Part shown: positions 1-8,173 of the stretch, piece by piece | Layout of the letters: each line of letters begins with the position of its first letter | How positions within the stretch are numbered: the stretch's first letter is position 1 | Source: Dactylosporangium vinaceum | GTDB taxonomy: Bacteria; Actinomycetota; Actinomycetes; Mycobacteriales; Micromonosporaceae | Assembly (NCBI RefSeq): GCF_019904175.1 | Contig: NZ_CP061913.1 | Location: forward strand, 434,001 to 498,000 | Reading direction: 5' to 3' | DNA: 64,000 nucleotides | Program-made: the position numbers and the translations under genes | The notes under the pieces: model-generated | Told to the model about the DNA's origin: nothing | The model's input: only the letters and a program-made list of their open reading frames with translations | Databases searched by the model: none

Positions 1-2
1 TC

Positions 3-3000
3 GCGGAGCGTCAGGACGCCATCGCCGGTGAGGCGTCTGCGGGGGTACTGCGCGCGGCTGCCGAATCGGCCACGCTCGACGCCCACGTGCGGCACTACCG
101 GTGGCGGGCCGCGCAGCTCGTGCACGAACGCGCGGCGGCGGCGGCCCGTGCGGCCGAGTCGCTCGTCGCCGAGCGGCGGCACGCGCACCGGTCATGGCAG
201 CTGGTGCCGACGCTGATCCGGCACGTCGAGCAGGCACAGCGCCTGGAAGTCGCGCGCCGCCGGCAGGAGCAGGCCGAGGCCGGCGCGGCGCCGCTGCGTC
301 GGGAACGGGCGGACGCGGCGGCGGTGTTGCTCGCGGTGTTGCGCAACGCGGCGGACGAGCTCGATGCGCGAATGGACACGTTCGCGCACGAGGCGTCGTC
401 TGCGCGTGAGCGGCAGGTGTCCGCCCGCTCGCTCGCCGACTCGCTGCGCGGGCGGCTCGGGAGCCTGGATGCGCAGCAGCGCACGCTCGAGGCGCAGGTC
501 GGCGCGTTCAACAGTGACCTGGCCGCCGCGGCCGGGCACCTCGGCGACGATGACCTCGATGTCGCGCTGGCCAAGGCGCAGCGGGCCGAAGCGGCGGCCG
601 CGCACACGATCGAACACGAACTGCCCGCCGACGCTGCCCGCTTGGACACCGATCGGCGCGCGTACGAACGCGATCGCGCGGAGGCGCAGACAACGCTCAC
701 GGAGCTGCTGCGGGACAAGGCGGTGCTCGACGCCGAGCGCGGCCCGCTCCTGGCCGAGATCGAGGCGCTCGGCACCGATCCCCGGTTGACGGCGCTGGCC
801 GAGCAGGACCGCGTCGACCCGATCGCGTCGCAGCGGTTCCTGACCGACCTGCTGACCGAGGCGGTCATCACCGCCGATCGGCACCGCATCCAGCTCGCCG
901 TCGCGGACGCCGAGGACGATCGGGCGGTGCAGGCCCTGGCCTCGCCGCGCGGCCTGCTGCCGGCGGCCCTGGACCTGGCCCGGGCGGCGGACGTGCTCGC
1001 CGCGGCCCGGATTCCGGCGAGCACCGGGTGGCATTTCCTGGCCGACTCGGTGTCGCCCTCCGCCTGGCCGGCCGTGATCGCCGACGCGCCGCACCTCGTG
1101 GGCGGGTTGCTGGTGCACGATCCGGACGACCTGGAGCGGGCGCGCACCGAGCTCGTGGCGGCGCAGCTGTTCGCGACTTCGGCCATTCAGGTCGCGACGA
1201 CCGCCGACCTACGGTCCATTGTGGACGCCGACCCGGGCAAATCGTCCGGGTTCGTGCTGCCGCCGGCCTCCGCGATGTACGACCGGACCGCGGCGGCATC
1301 CGAGAGCGACAGGCGCAATCGCGGGCGGGACGAGCGCAACCAGCGCGTGCACGAGCTGCTCGAAATGCGCGACCGCGACATCCGGCTGCGCGGTCAGCTG
1401 CTCGATCTCGTCGCGCACTGTCCATCCGGGCACCGCGAGCATCTCGACGCTGCCCATTCGAACATCGAAGAGGCGCTGGCCGCGGTGCAGGAGCGGCTGG
1501 CCGGGCTGCAGGAGACCCGGCTGCTGCTCGACGAGCGGGCCGCGCTGCTCGAGCACACCCGCCGTGACCTGGCCGAACGACGCCGTGTGCTCACCATCCG
1601 CATCGCCGCGCTGGCCGATCTGACCCGGCGGGCACCTGACGTTGCGCAAATGCGCACCGAGCTGTCCGCGCTGCCCACTCTGCGCGCGCAGCTGCACGCG
1701 GAGATGGCCACGGCCGAGGAGGCGGAGCGCACCGCGGCGACCGCGGCGAACCGCCTGGCGGCCGATGCCGAGCGGGCCGGGTCGACTGTGCGCGAGTACA
1801 AGATCCGGTGTGAGGAGTTGCAGCGCATCGCCTCCGAGATCGTTGTCACGGCGCGGCCCAACCTGACCGAGGCGACGAACGCGTATCAGGCGGCGCACGA
1901 CGCGTACGTGCGGCAGACGTCCGGGTCCGCGCTGGAGGCGACGATCGCCGAGATCACGAGCCGGCTGGCCGCACTCGACGAGGAGATCCAGCAGTTCGCG
2001 GCGGCCGAGCGCGCGACCGCGCAGACACTGCTCGACGAGTCCGACCCGGCGGCGGTACGGCGGGCGATCGAGCAGGCCGAACACGACTTCCTGACCGCCC
2101 AGCGCGACGCCACGCTGGCCGGGGCGGCGCTGTCGAATGCGCACGCGGCGCTGCAGGCCTGTGCACCGTCGACGCTCGATCTGGCGGTCGATGACGACGA
2201 CGTCGTCCGCCTGGCCGAGCAGGCGCAGCGCGGGCTCGACGAGTCGCGCACGAACGAACAGGCCGCACGCGAGCGGGCGAGCACCGCCGAGGCCGCGGCG
2301 GTCACCGCTCGCCGCCGCGCCGACGACTTCCAGCAGCTTGTCACCGACCTCACCGAGGACACCGACGCGATCGCCGGTGCGGCTGACGTCGCCGCGTTCG
2401 CCGGCGATGTCGACGCCGCCCGCGAGTCGGCGCGCGCGGCCCGCCGGGCGTTGCAGGCGGCCGACCGCGCGGTCAACGCGGCGCGCAACCGGCTCAACGC
2501 CGAGGCGCACCGCATCGACAGGTGGGCGCTCGACGAGCGGTTCGCCACGGTGAGCCCCGAGGTTCGCGACCGGTTCCGCGAGGGCCGCCTCGACTTCGAC
2601 ACGACCGAGCAGCTGGCCGCGCAGCTCCTGACCTACCGCCACGGGCTGGCCGGCGAGCTCGACGCCGTCGAGAAGGACAAGCATCTCGTCGTGACGGCGC
2701 TGTGCGCGGAGGTGCGCGAGGGCCTCAAGACCCTGCAACGCGCGCAGCACCATGCGCAGCTGCCGCCGGGCCTGGCCGACCACTTGCGCAACCGCCGCTT
2801 CCTGGACGTCGGCCCGCGGTCCAGTGTGGACACCAGTGACGCCACGCTGCGCAGCCGGGTGGAGCGGCTGGTGGACAAGCTGGTCGCCGGCAAGGACCCG
2901 ATCCCGGACGGCCTCACCCTGGCGTGGGAGGCGATCGCCGCCGTCGTGGGCCGCGGCAATTTCGTCGCCCGTGTGCTCAAGCCCTCCACCGAGCTGACCG

Positions 3001-3413
3001 ATGACCGCCAGCCGGTCGAGCTCATGAGCAAGTGGAGCGGCGGTGAGAAGGTGACAATCGGGCTGCTGCTGTTCTGCATGCTGGCCCGCCTGCGCGCCGC
3101 GAACCGGGGCGGTGACGTGCCGGGCCTGGGAGTACTGCCGATGGACAATCCTTTGGGAACGGCGAACTACGTGGCCTTCCTGGATCTGCAGCGAAGAGTC
3201 GCCGCCGCCAACGGCATCCAGCTGATCTTCCTGTCGGGCCTGGGCGACATGCGCGCGGTGGGCCGCTTCCCCAACGTCGTACGCATGCGCAACACGCACA
3301 ACCGCGGCCGCAACTACGCACGTGTGATGGACCGCGAGCTGAACGAGGACCAGATCCTGGAGAGCATCACGACGGCCAGGTTGACCTTTCCGGTACAGGG
3401 GACGCTGCTGTGA
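3..3413 (+). CDS. SMC/Wadjet-like coiled-coil ATPase (5' truncated)
   Basis: The reading frame is open from the first bases, so the N-terminus and Walker A lie upstream; 1136 residues are visible. Long Ala/Glu/Arg-rich coiled coils flank a globular hinge-like segment at about visible residues 260-440. The C-terminal head has an ABC-signature-like SGGEKVT motif and then a Walker B-like strand ending in PMDNPLGTAN. SMC, RecN and MukB-type ATPases carry DE at this point, but here the residue after Asp is Asn. The layout resembles the SMC-like subunit of condensin/Wadjet (JetC) complexes, but no JetA, JetB or JetD homologue is visible downstream. The stop overlaps the GNAT start by 4 nt, so the two are probably co-translated. 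SMC-like ATPase is well supported; Wadjet membership is only possible. Confidence 0.8.
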   Translation, partial: AERQDAIAGEASAGVLRAAAESATLDAHVRHYRWRAAQLVHERAAAAARAAESLVAERRHAHRSWQLVPTLIRHVEQAQRLEVARRRQEQAEAGAAPLRRERADAAAVLLAVLRNAADELDARMDTFAHEASSARERQVSARSLADSLRGRLGSLDAQQRTLEAQVGAFNSDLAAAAGHLGDDDLDVALAKAQRAEAAAAHTIEHELPADAARLDTDRRAYERDRAEAQTTLTELLRDKAVLDAERGPLLAEIEALGTDPRLTALAEQDRVDPIASQRFLTDLLTEAVITADRHRIQLAVADAEDDRAVQALASPRGLLPAALDLARAADVLAAARIPASTGWHFLADSVSPSAWPAVIADAPHLVGGLLVHDPDDLERARTELVAAQLFATSAIQVATTADLRSIVDADPGKSSGFVLPPASAMYDRTAAASESDRRNRGRDERNQRVHELLEMRDRDIRLRGQLLDLVAHCPSGHREHLDAAHSNIEEALAAVQERLAGLQETRLLLDERAALLEHTRRDLAERRRVLTIRIAALADLTRRAPDVAQMRTELSALPTLRAQLHAEMATAEEAERTAATAANRLAADAERAGSTVREYKIRCEELQRIASEIVVTARPNLTEATNAYQAAHDAYVRQTSGSALEATIAEITSRLAALDEEIQQFAAAERATAQTLLDESDPAAVRRAIEQAEHDFLTAQRDATLAGAALSNAHAALQACAPSTLDLAVDDDDVVRLAEQAQRGLDESRTNEQAARERASTAEAAAVTARRRADDFQQLVTDLTEDTDAIAGAADVAAFAGDVDAARESARAARRALQAADRAVNAARNRLNAEAHRIDRWALDERFATVSPEVRDRFREGRLDFDTTEQLAAQLLTYRHGLAGELDAVEKDKHLVVTALCAEVREGLKTLQRAQHHAQLPPGLADHLRNRRFLDVGPRSSVDTSDATLRSRVERLVDKLVAGKDPIPDGLTLAWEAIAAVVGRGNFVARVLKPSTELTDDRQPVELMSKWSGGEKVTIGLLLFCMLARLRAANRGGDVPGLGVLPMDNPLGTANYVAFLDLQRRVAAANGIQLIFLSGLGDMRAVGRFPNVVRMRNTHNRGRNYARVMDRELNEDQILESITTARLTFPVQGTLL

Positions 3414-3982
3414 GGACTGCACGGCTGGAGCTGCGGCGACTGACCGCCGACGACGTGGACAACCTCGTCGAGCTGGACAGTGACCCGGAGGTCATGCGGT
3501 ACCTCAACGGCGGGCACCCGACGCCGGTTGAGGAGATTCGGGACGTCGCACTGCCCCGCATCCTGGCGTACTACGACCGCGGGCCCGACTACGGGTACTG
3601 GGCGGTGCAGGCCGGCGGCGACTTCCTGGGCTGGGCGTTCTTCCGGCCGCACCGGGGCGACGGGCCGCCGGTTTCCGTCGACCGGTCCGGGATCGAGATC
3701 GGGTACCGGCTGCGGCGCGCCGCCTGGGGCAAGGGCTACGCGACCGAGGTGTGCCGGATGCTCGTCGCGCGCGGCTTCGACGAGGTCGGCGTGGACCGGG
3801 TGTTCGCCGAGACGATGGTCATCAACACGGGGTCGCGGCGGGTGATGGAGAAGTCCGGCCTGCGGCACGTGGCCACGTTCTACCCCGACTGGCCGGACCC
3901 GATTCCCGGGGACGAGCACGGCGAGGTGCAGTACGCGCTCACCGCCTCCGAATGGGCGGGCCGGGAGCGGTCAGAATCCTGA
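3410..3982 (+). CDS. GNAT family N-acetyltransferase (RimJ/RimL type)
   Basis: This 190-residue protein has the length and order of acetyl-CoA-dependent GNATs of the RimJ/RimL group. The N-terminal beta strand reads RTARLELRRLTADD. The acetyl-CoA-binding region contains GYRLRRAAWGKGYATE, matching the family G-K-G-x-A-T pattern, and a later segment NTGSRRVMEKSGLR is typical of RimJ/RimL enzymes. GTG at 3410 is chosen because it overlaps the upstream stop as GTGA, indicating coupling to the SMC-like gene. The substrate cannot be inferred. The link to an SMC-like ATPase could be incidental co-transcription or a modification partner. Confidence 0.88.
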   Translation: MRTARLELRRLTADDVDNLVELDSDPEVMRYLNGGHPTPVEEIRDVALPRILAYYDRGPDYGYWAVQAGGDFLGWAFFRPHRGDGPPVSVDRSGIEIGYRLRRAAWGKGYATEVCRMLVARGFDEVGVDRVFAETMVINTGSRRVMEKSGLRHVATFYPDWPDPIPGDEHGEVQYALTASEWAGRERSES

Positions 3983-4219
3983 GCGCCGCCTGACCGCGGG
4001 TGCGCACTTCGCCGGCCACGGCTCGCCACCATTGCCCGGCCGCGCAGCTTCTCGATGATGCGAGGTGCGGCGTGGTCGGCGATGAGGACGTCGACGACGT
4101 CGGCCGTGCTCGACATGAGATCGATGGTGGCGTCGCCGCGGCGGAAACGGTGGGCAATCGCGGTTGGGCAGCCAGCCACCTGGCGGTGACAGGACCTCTA
4201 TCGTGGGCCGCTCAGTCAC
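3971..4219 (-). pseudogene. decayed nucleotidyltransferase (AbiEii-like toxin partner)
   Basis: A GTG at 4219 overlaps the end of the upstream HTH gene by 8 nt, as expected for a second operon gene. About 17 codons on (near 4160-4180) the recognisable sequence changes frame: the other frame reads HRFRRGDATIDL, a phrase typical of actinobacterial AbiEii-like nucleotidyltransferases. The remaining sequence is short and disordered across frames and ends near 3971, about 80 residues where a full gene would have over 150. I read this as a remnant with at least one frameshift and large deletions. The family assignment rests on that one motif and on the neighbour. Confidence 0.5.
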
Positions 4220-4874
4220 GGAACCGCTCCAGCGCCGCAGTCAGCGCCTGCCGGCCGGCCCGGCGCTCGCGAGTGTCCGGCGACTCGGCCAGATCCAGTG
4301 CTGCGAGCACCGGCCCGGCCTCGGCGAGTTCGGCCACGATCTCGATCGGCATGCCGGTGGCGCGGATGGTGAAGCGTCCGTTGTCGTCGAGTACCAGCCC
4401 GTGTCGAGCGATCAACTGATCAAGGGCATTGGCGGAGACGTACCCGTCCACGGCGGCAGTGTCGGCGAGCCCGAGGACCGCGGCCCCGGCTGCGGTGTCG
4501 ACGATCTCGTTGCGCAGACGTGGCCCGGTGCTGGGATGACCGGCGTACCGAGATGCCGTCGCGCGGGCCCTGGCCCGGACAACGAGCTCGGGAGAGTCCA
4601 GCCGGCGCAGCCGTCCTCGCAGACGCGAGCGCTGGCTGTCGCCCACCCACGGGGCGTTCCGGTCCGAGAGCAGTGCTACAGCGGCCCAAGCCGTCGCTTC
4701 CGACCAAGGCCGCGTTCGCGATCCGCCGCGGGCCGCCAGCAGCCGGTCGACGGAGGCGTCGTCGACGACTCCGCGGGCGAGGGCCCGCAGCTCTCCGCGC
4801 GCGATGAGGTACTGCACCCGTCGTGCACTCACCCCGAGCCGCTGCGCAACCTCGGTGACGGTGAGCAAGGCCAT
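4212..4874 (-). CDS. HTH DNA-binding protein, antitoxin-like
   Basis: The protein has 220 residues when started at ATG 4874. The N-terminus reads MALLTVTEVAQRLGVSARRV, a MerR/excisionase-type winged HTH that continues as a recognition segment and a DDASVDRLLAARG helix. The rest is alpha-helical and ends in ERFRD. In actinobacteria such HTH proteins often precede a nucleotidyltransferase toxin, and here only a decayed partner follows. The start sits next to a perfect 13-bp inverted repeat with a TTGACA -35 box overlapping it, so autoregulation is likely. A longer frame reaches 5081, but it runs through the operator and is not used. An orphan antitoxin or a plain repressor are both possible. 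Confidence 0.7.
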   Translation of the reverse strand: MALLTVTEVAQRLGVSARRVQYLIARGELRALARGVVDDASVDRLLAARGGSRTRPWSEATAWAAVALLSDRNAPWVGDSQRSRLRGRLRRLDSPELVVRARARATASRYAGHPSTGPRLRNEIVDTAAGAAVLGLADTAAVDGYVSANALDQLIARHGLVLDDNGRFTIRATGMPIEIVAELAEAGPVLAALDLAESPDTRERRAGRQALTAALERFRD

Positions 4875-4875
4875 A

Positions 4876-4910
4876 ACAGATAGGTTCGTAAAGGCGAACC
4901 TATCTGTCAA
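4876..4910 (-). promoter_or_regulatory. autoregulatory operator and -35 box of the HTH gene
   Basis: ACAGATAGGTTCG (4876-4888) and CGAACCTATCTGT (4895-4907) form a perfect 13-bp inverted repeat with a 6-nt spacer. The right arm overlaps a consensus -35 hexamer TTGACA on the minus strand (4905-4910), and the left arm ends 2 nt from the ATG. Binding here would block both the promoter and the start, which is the classic layout of an antitoxin-type repressor. Confidence 0.75.
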
Positions 4911-5068
4911 GTCGGACCCGCTCGGTGTCGTCTTGATCGCTGTGCGTCGAGAGTGTGACCCGGCGCCGGTCGCGGTGTGGTGAGAGGCGGCGTAAGCAGG
5001 CCGTTTGTCGCGATCAATCCACCTTTTCGTCGATATTTGTCCGGCGGGAGTTCTGTCACGTTGACGTG

Positions 5069-5305
5069 ATGGACCATTCAACTCATGTCACGTTGGGGGG
5101 ATTCCTGCTCGGTGGGCTCGTGGGGTTCGGGTTCGGCTTCCTCTACGCCATGGCGCGCCGGGCCTGGGCCAGTCACGCGTCGGCGCGGGAACTGGCCAGC
5201 GGGGCCGGCAAGTCGGCCTGGGCGCGGACCGGCGAGCTGATCGTGCTCGGCTTCTTCCTCGCCGTGTTCGCGGCACTCGTGCTCGGCGGCCTCGCCGATC
5301 GGTGA
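5069..5305 (+). CDS. small membrane protein, two predicted TM helices
   Basis: A 78-residue protein with two hydrophobic stretches: residues 8-26 (LGGFLLGGLVGFGFGFLYA) and about 55-75 (LIVLGFFLAVFAALVLGGL), separated by a basic, Ala-rich loop. ATG 5069 (or the adjacent in-frame GTG 5066) fits better than the longer frame from 4955, whose N-terminus is arginine-rich shadow sequence. No family is recognised. A perfect hairpin just after the stop supports it as a separate transcription unit. Confidence 0.6.
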   Translation: MDHSTHVTLGGFLLGGLVGFGFGFLYAMARRAWASHASARELASGAGKSAWARTGELIVLGFFLAVFAALVLGGLADR

Positions 5306-5306
5306 C

Positions 5307-5334
5307 GGACAGCTTCGTGGCGGCGAAGCTGTCC
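5307..5334. terminator. stem-loop terminator
   Basis: GGACAGCTTCG and CGAAGCTGTCC pair perfectly over 11 bp with a 6-nt loop, 1 nt after the stop of the small membrane protein gene. There is no U-tract, as is usual in G+C-rich actinomycetes. It may also end transcripts of the minus-strand operon that stops at 5433. Confidence 0.7.
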
Positions 5335-5339
5335 TTCGT

Positions 5340-5432
5340 GCGCCGCCCGCTGCTGGAAGGGCCAGGTCCGGTGCCGCAGTGCCAGATGTTGAGAGTGCCG
5401 TCGGCGGTGTCCCGGCCGCCGGCGTCCAGTGT
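5340..5432 (-). other. possible remnant of a ricin-type lectin tail
   Basis: Immediately after the TAG of the helicase gene, in the same frame, the minus strand reads LDAGGRDTADGTLNIWHCGT. This looks like a ricin-B/CBM13 repeat (CLD...ADGT...WxC) without its first cysteine. The frame then loses resemblance. I see no start codon or full domain, so it is either debris of a lectin gene or chance. Confidence 0.25.
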
Positions 5433-6716
5433 CTAGGCGGGGACGCGGTGCTGGTCGAGGTGGGTCATGACTGCCTCGTTGGCTTCCCAGCCGTCGGGGA
5501 ACTTCACGATCTCGTTCAGGTAGACGCGGCCGGTTGACGGGTGGGCGTTCAGGAGTTCGGTGATGCCGGCTCGGGCTACCGCTATGCAGGCGTGCCGGTG
5601 GCGGGAGGTCAGGACGCAGAGGCGGCCGGCTTCCAGGTGGAACGCCGTGGCGTCCCTGCGGCCGGACAGTGGATGCCAGATGACCGTGACGTCGTACTCG
5701 CGGCCCTGGAGGCGGTTGGCTGTGTCGACGGTGATGCCCGAGTCGGCGGGTAGGTGCTGGCGCACGGCGGCGGCCTGGTCTCGGTGGGCTGTGCCTATGG
5801 CGATTCGGTCCGGCGTCACCGGGACCGGCTCCGGGGAGCGCTCTGAGATCGCTGTTGCGCCGCGCTCCACCAAGCGCTGGGCAACCGCTGCGCACGCCCT
5901 CGCTACCTCGGCGTCGGTTCGCATGCTGTGCCGGGCCGGGAGCTCGTGCAGGGCCCAGCCGGTCTCGGCGGCCAGTTCGAGCGTCTTGTCCACCGGTGAC
6001 GATCCGAAGGCGTGGGTGGTGAAGGTCAGGCTGCGGTCGGATCGGGTGGTGCCCGCGGTGAAGCCGGTGAAGGGGTAGAAGGCGTCGGATACGACAGGGG
6101 CGGCTGTGGCCGGCAGGCGCCAGGAGACCGGCAGGCGGTGCTGGGGGATGTTCGGGTTGTGGCGCAGGAGCACTGCCACGGCGCTGAGTTGCGGGTCCCA
6201 GGACAGGCCGGCCCAGCGCTCGGTGTCCACTGTGGAGAACGGGTCCAGCTGGCCGGGGTCGCCGACGAAGAGGGTGCGGCTGAAGCGGCCGGCTATCTGC
6301 AGGAGGGCGTCCGAGCGCATCTGGTACGCCTCGTCGACGATGGCGCACGGCCACTCGCCCGACGTCACCGTTGACCACTTCGCGGCGGTGCCGATGACGA
6401 TCGCGGAGCCGGCCAGGCCCGCCACCGCGCTGTCGACAGTGACGTTGCCGTGTCGGGCGATCCTCGGGGCCGCGGCATACCCTTGCGCTGACAGCCGGCC
6501 TATGGGCGACCGAGGGACAGCGCGAGCCAGGTTGACGATCAGGTCGTCCACCTGCTCGTTCGTCTGGGCGACGATTGCCAGGGGCTCGCCGTGTGCAGCG
6601 ATGTGCTCCGCGGCTCGGACTACAAGCGTGGACTTCCCGGCTCCCGGCGGGGAGTCGACCACCACACCCGAGGACCGGGCCAGGTCCGACATGACGGCGG
6701 GGAGAATGTCGGTCAT
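5433..6716 (-). CDS. SF1 helicase/ATPase, last gene of the nuclease operon
   Basis: The protein has 427 residues from ATG 6716. Motif I is SPPGAGKST (residues 22-30), motif II is CAIVDEAYQ (about 120), motif III is LFVGDPGQLDPF (about 160), motif V is TANRLQGREYD and motif VI is VLTSRHRHACI. The order is that of UPF1/DNA2-like SF1B helicases, but it is compact: there is no large N-terminal domain or nuclease fusion. ATG 6716 overlaps the previous stop as ATGA; the frame could run on to 6782, but that part is the shadow of the upstream gene. The operon context suggests it acts on DNA with the Cas4-like nuclease encoded two genes upstream. Helicase fold is clear; function is inferred. Confidence 0.85.
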   Translation of the reverse strand: MTDILPAVMSDLARSSGVVVDSPPGAGKSTLVVRAAEHIAAHGEPLAIVAQTNEQVDDLIVNLARAVPRSPIGRLSAQGYAAAPRIARHGNVTVDSAVAGLAGSAIVIGTAAKWSTVTSGEWPCAIVDEAYQMRSDALLQIAGRFSRTLFVGDPGQLDPFSTVDTERWAGLSWDPQLSAVAVLLRHNPNIPQHRLPVSWRLPATAAPVVSDAFYPFTGFTAGTTRSDRSLTFTTHAFGSSPVDKTLELAAETGWALHELPARHSMRTDAEVARACAAVAQRLVERGATAISERSPEPVPVTPDRIAIGTAHRDQAAAVRQHLPADSGITVDTANRLQGREYDVTVIWHPLSGRRDATAFHLEAGRLCVLTSRHRHACIAVARAGITELLNAHPSTGRVYLNEIVKFPDGWEANEAVMTHLDQHRVPA

Positions 6717-8173
6717 GACCAGGTCTCCACTGCGTCCTCTTCCGTCGGTTCCGGGGGCGGGGGCGGCCCGCCGTGGGTCCACGGGGTTTCGTCAACCGGC
6801 GGGAAGTTGCCGCCGGGCTGGTAGGCGGTCGAGACGGTGCTGTACGTGACCCGCTCGCCCAGCTCCGGGACGCTGCCCGGGGCCGGGGTCAGCGCCCGGC
6901 CCATGCCGCCGGTCAGCTCCAGGGTGATGTCGGTGCCGTCGATCGAGACGATGCGAGCGGTCTGCGCGCGGCGAGACGGGGACTGGAGGTCGGCGCCCAC
7001 CGAGAGCTTGAGCGGGTCCGTCGTGCGGACTGTCACGTGTGGACGAAGCTTGCGGCGGGGGCCGGATGCGTCAAGGCGGGTCGGGTCGGCGGCTACCACG
7101 TCGCCGGCGAAGGCCTCGCCGGCCAGGCGGAACTCGGCCATGACGAGCGGGTCGTCGAGCGCGCGCTGGGCGTCGTACTGGGACTGGGCCCGTTCCAGGC
7201 GGTTCAGGCGCTTCGCGGCGGCTACCGCGCTGTCGCGGCGGGGCTGGGGTAGCGCACTGCCGGCCTGGAGGTACTCGATGTAGTTGGTGTACGTGTCGCG
7301 GTCGTCGGACCAGCGTTCCAGGACGGTGGCGCCGGGCGGCAGCGCGCGCAGCAGGCCGATGCCGCGCCACATCAGGGTCCAGGTCGGGTCGAGCTGGCTG
7401 CGCAGCGCCGCGGTCAGGTGCTCCAGCGCCTTCTCGCGGGCGAAGGAGTCGGCGTCGGTCTTGTCGTAGCGCTTCATGGCCGGGGCCAGCGTGGCGGCGT
7501 CGAACGTCGGGTCCGTGGTGGGGCCGACCGGGGGCCAGCGCTCCGCGTCCTCGGCCTCGCGGGCGGCGTCGAACGGGTCGGGTCCGAACCAGGCCATGAG
7601 CGCGGCCAGGTTGGCGTCCTCCATGGCGCTCTGACCGGTGGCCCAGTGGGCGGTGAGCACGGAGGTCATGGCCAGCGCCAGGGAGGAGCCCGGATACTCG
7701 GCCTGCTCGGCGAAGAAGGTGAGCCACTTGCCCAGCGTGGGGACCACGGGCTTGACGGCGTACTCGCCCCAGGTCCGGCGGAGCCTGGTCGAGCGGCCGA
7801 ACAGGCGCAGGAAGCCTACGCCGCCCTCGTTGGGGACCAGGAGCTGCGGGGCGTCGGCGTACCGGCGCCGGCCGCGGGCCTCCTCCTGGTAACGCTTGAA
7901 GCTGTCCACATAGGACACGAGAATGTGGCCCAGCGCGGCGGCGAACTGGAAGCGTTGGTCGCGGTTTCTCGGCTGCGGGACGATGAGGAGGTGCGGCTCG
8001 TCCGGGTTGTCGCCAAGCATTGCGGCCAGGGGAGCGTTGGCCTCGCCGGCCAGGGTCAGAGGGATGAAGACCAGCGGGCGGTCGGCTATGTGGACGTGGC
8101 GGACAGTGGTGATGGGCTGGGCGGCCTCCGATCGGACGGCCAGGGCGCGGGCCAGGGCGGTGAGCGTGGTCAT
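6713..8173 (-). CDS. unknown 486-aa protein in the nuclease-helicase operon
   Basis: From ATG 8173 (ATGA overlap with the nuclease gene) to TGA 6713 (ATGA overlap with the helicase gene). No family is recognised. Residues 1-250 look globular and alpha/beta, with a Trp/Phe-rich stretch around WLTFFAEQAEYPGSSLALAM. Residues about 330-400 contain helices rich in Arg and Leu. A C-terminal beta-rich segment (RIVSIDGTDITLEL, then GERVTYSTVS) could be a small barrel like those inserted in SF1B helicases. The tail is a Pro/Glu run (GGPPPPPEPTEEDAVETW), probably disordered. A helicase accessory subunit is an inference from coupling and the barrel-like segment. The longer open frame to 9310 is the antiparallel-frame shadow of the nuclease gene. 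Confidence 0.75.
   Translation of the reverse strand: MTTLTALARALAVRSEAAQPITTVRHVHIADRPLVFIPLTLAGEANAPLAAMLGDNPDEPHLLIVPQPRNRDQRFQFAAALGHILVSYVDSFKRYQEEARGRRRYADAPQLLVPNEGGVGFLRLFGRSTRLRRTWGEYAVKPVVPTLGKWLTFFAEQAEYPGSSLALAMTSVLTAHWATGQSAMEDANLAALMAWFGPDPFDAAREAEDAERWPPVGPTTDPTFDAATLAPAMKRYDKTDADSFAREKALEHLTAALRSQLDPTWTLMWRGIGLLRALPPGATVLERWSDDRDTYTNYIEYLQAGSALPQPRRDSAVAAAKRLNRLERAQSQYDAQRALDDPLVMAEFRLAGEAFAGDVVAADPTRLDASGPRRKLRPHVTVRTTDPLKLSVGADLQSPSRRAQTARIVSIDGTDITLELTGGMGRALTPAPGSVPELGERVTYSTVSTAYQPGGNFPPVDETPWTHGGPPPPPEPTEEDAVETWS

Noticed and set aside
95..1186. Long minus-strand frames opposite the SMC-like gene
   Set aside because: They are Ser/Arg-rich shadows caused by high third-position G+C, with no recognisable domain.
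3..3982. A complete Wadjet operon
   Set aside because: Only the SMC-like gene is visible and a GNAT gene follows instead of a TOPRIM-like nuclease; the upstream side is out of view.
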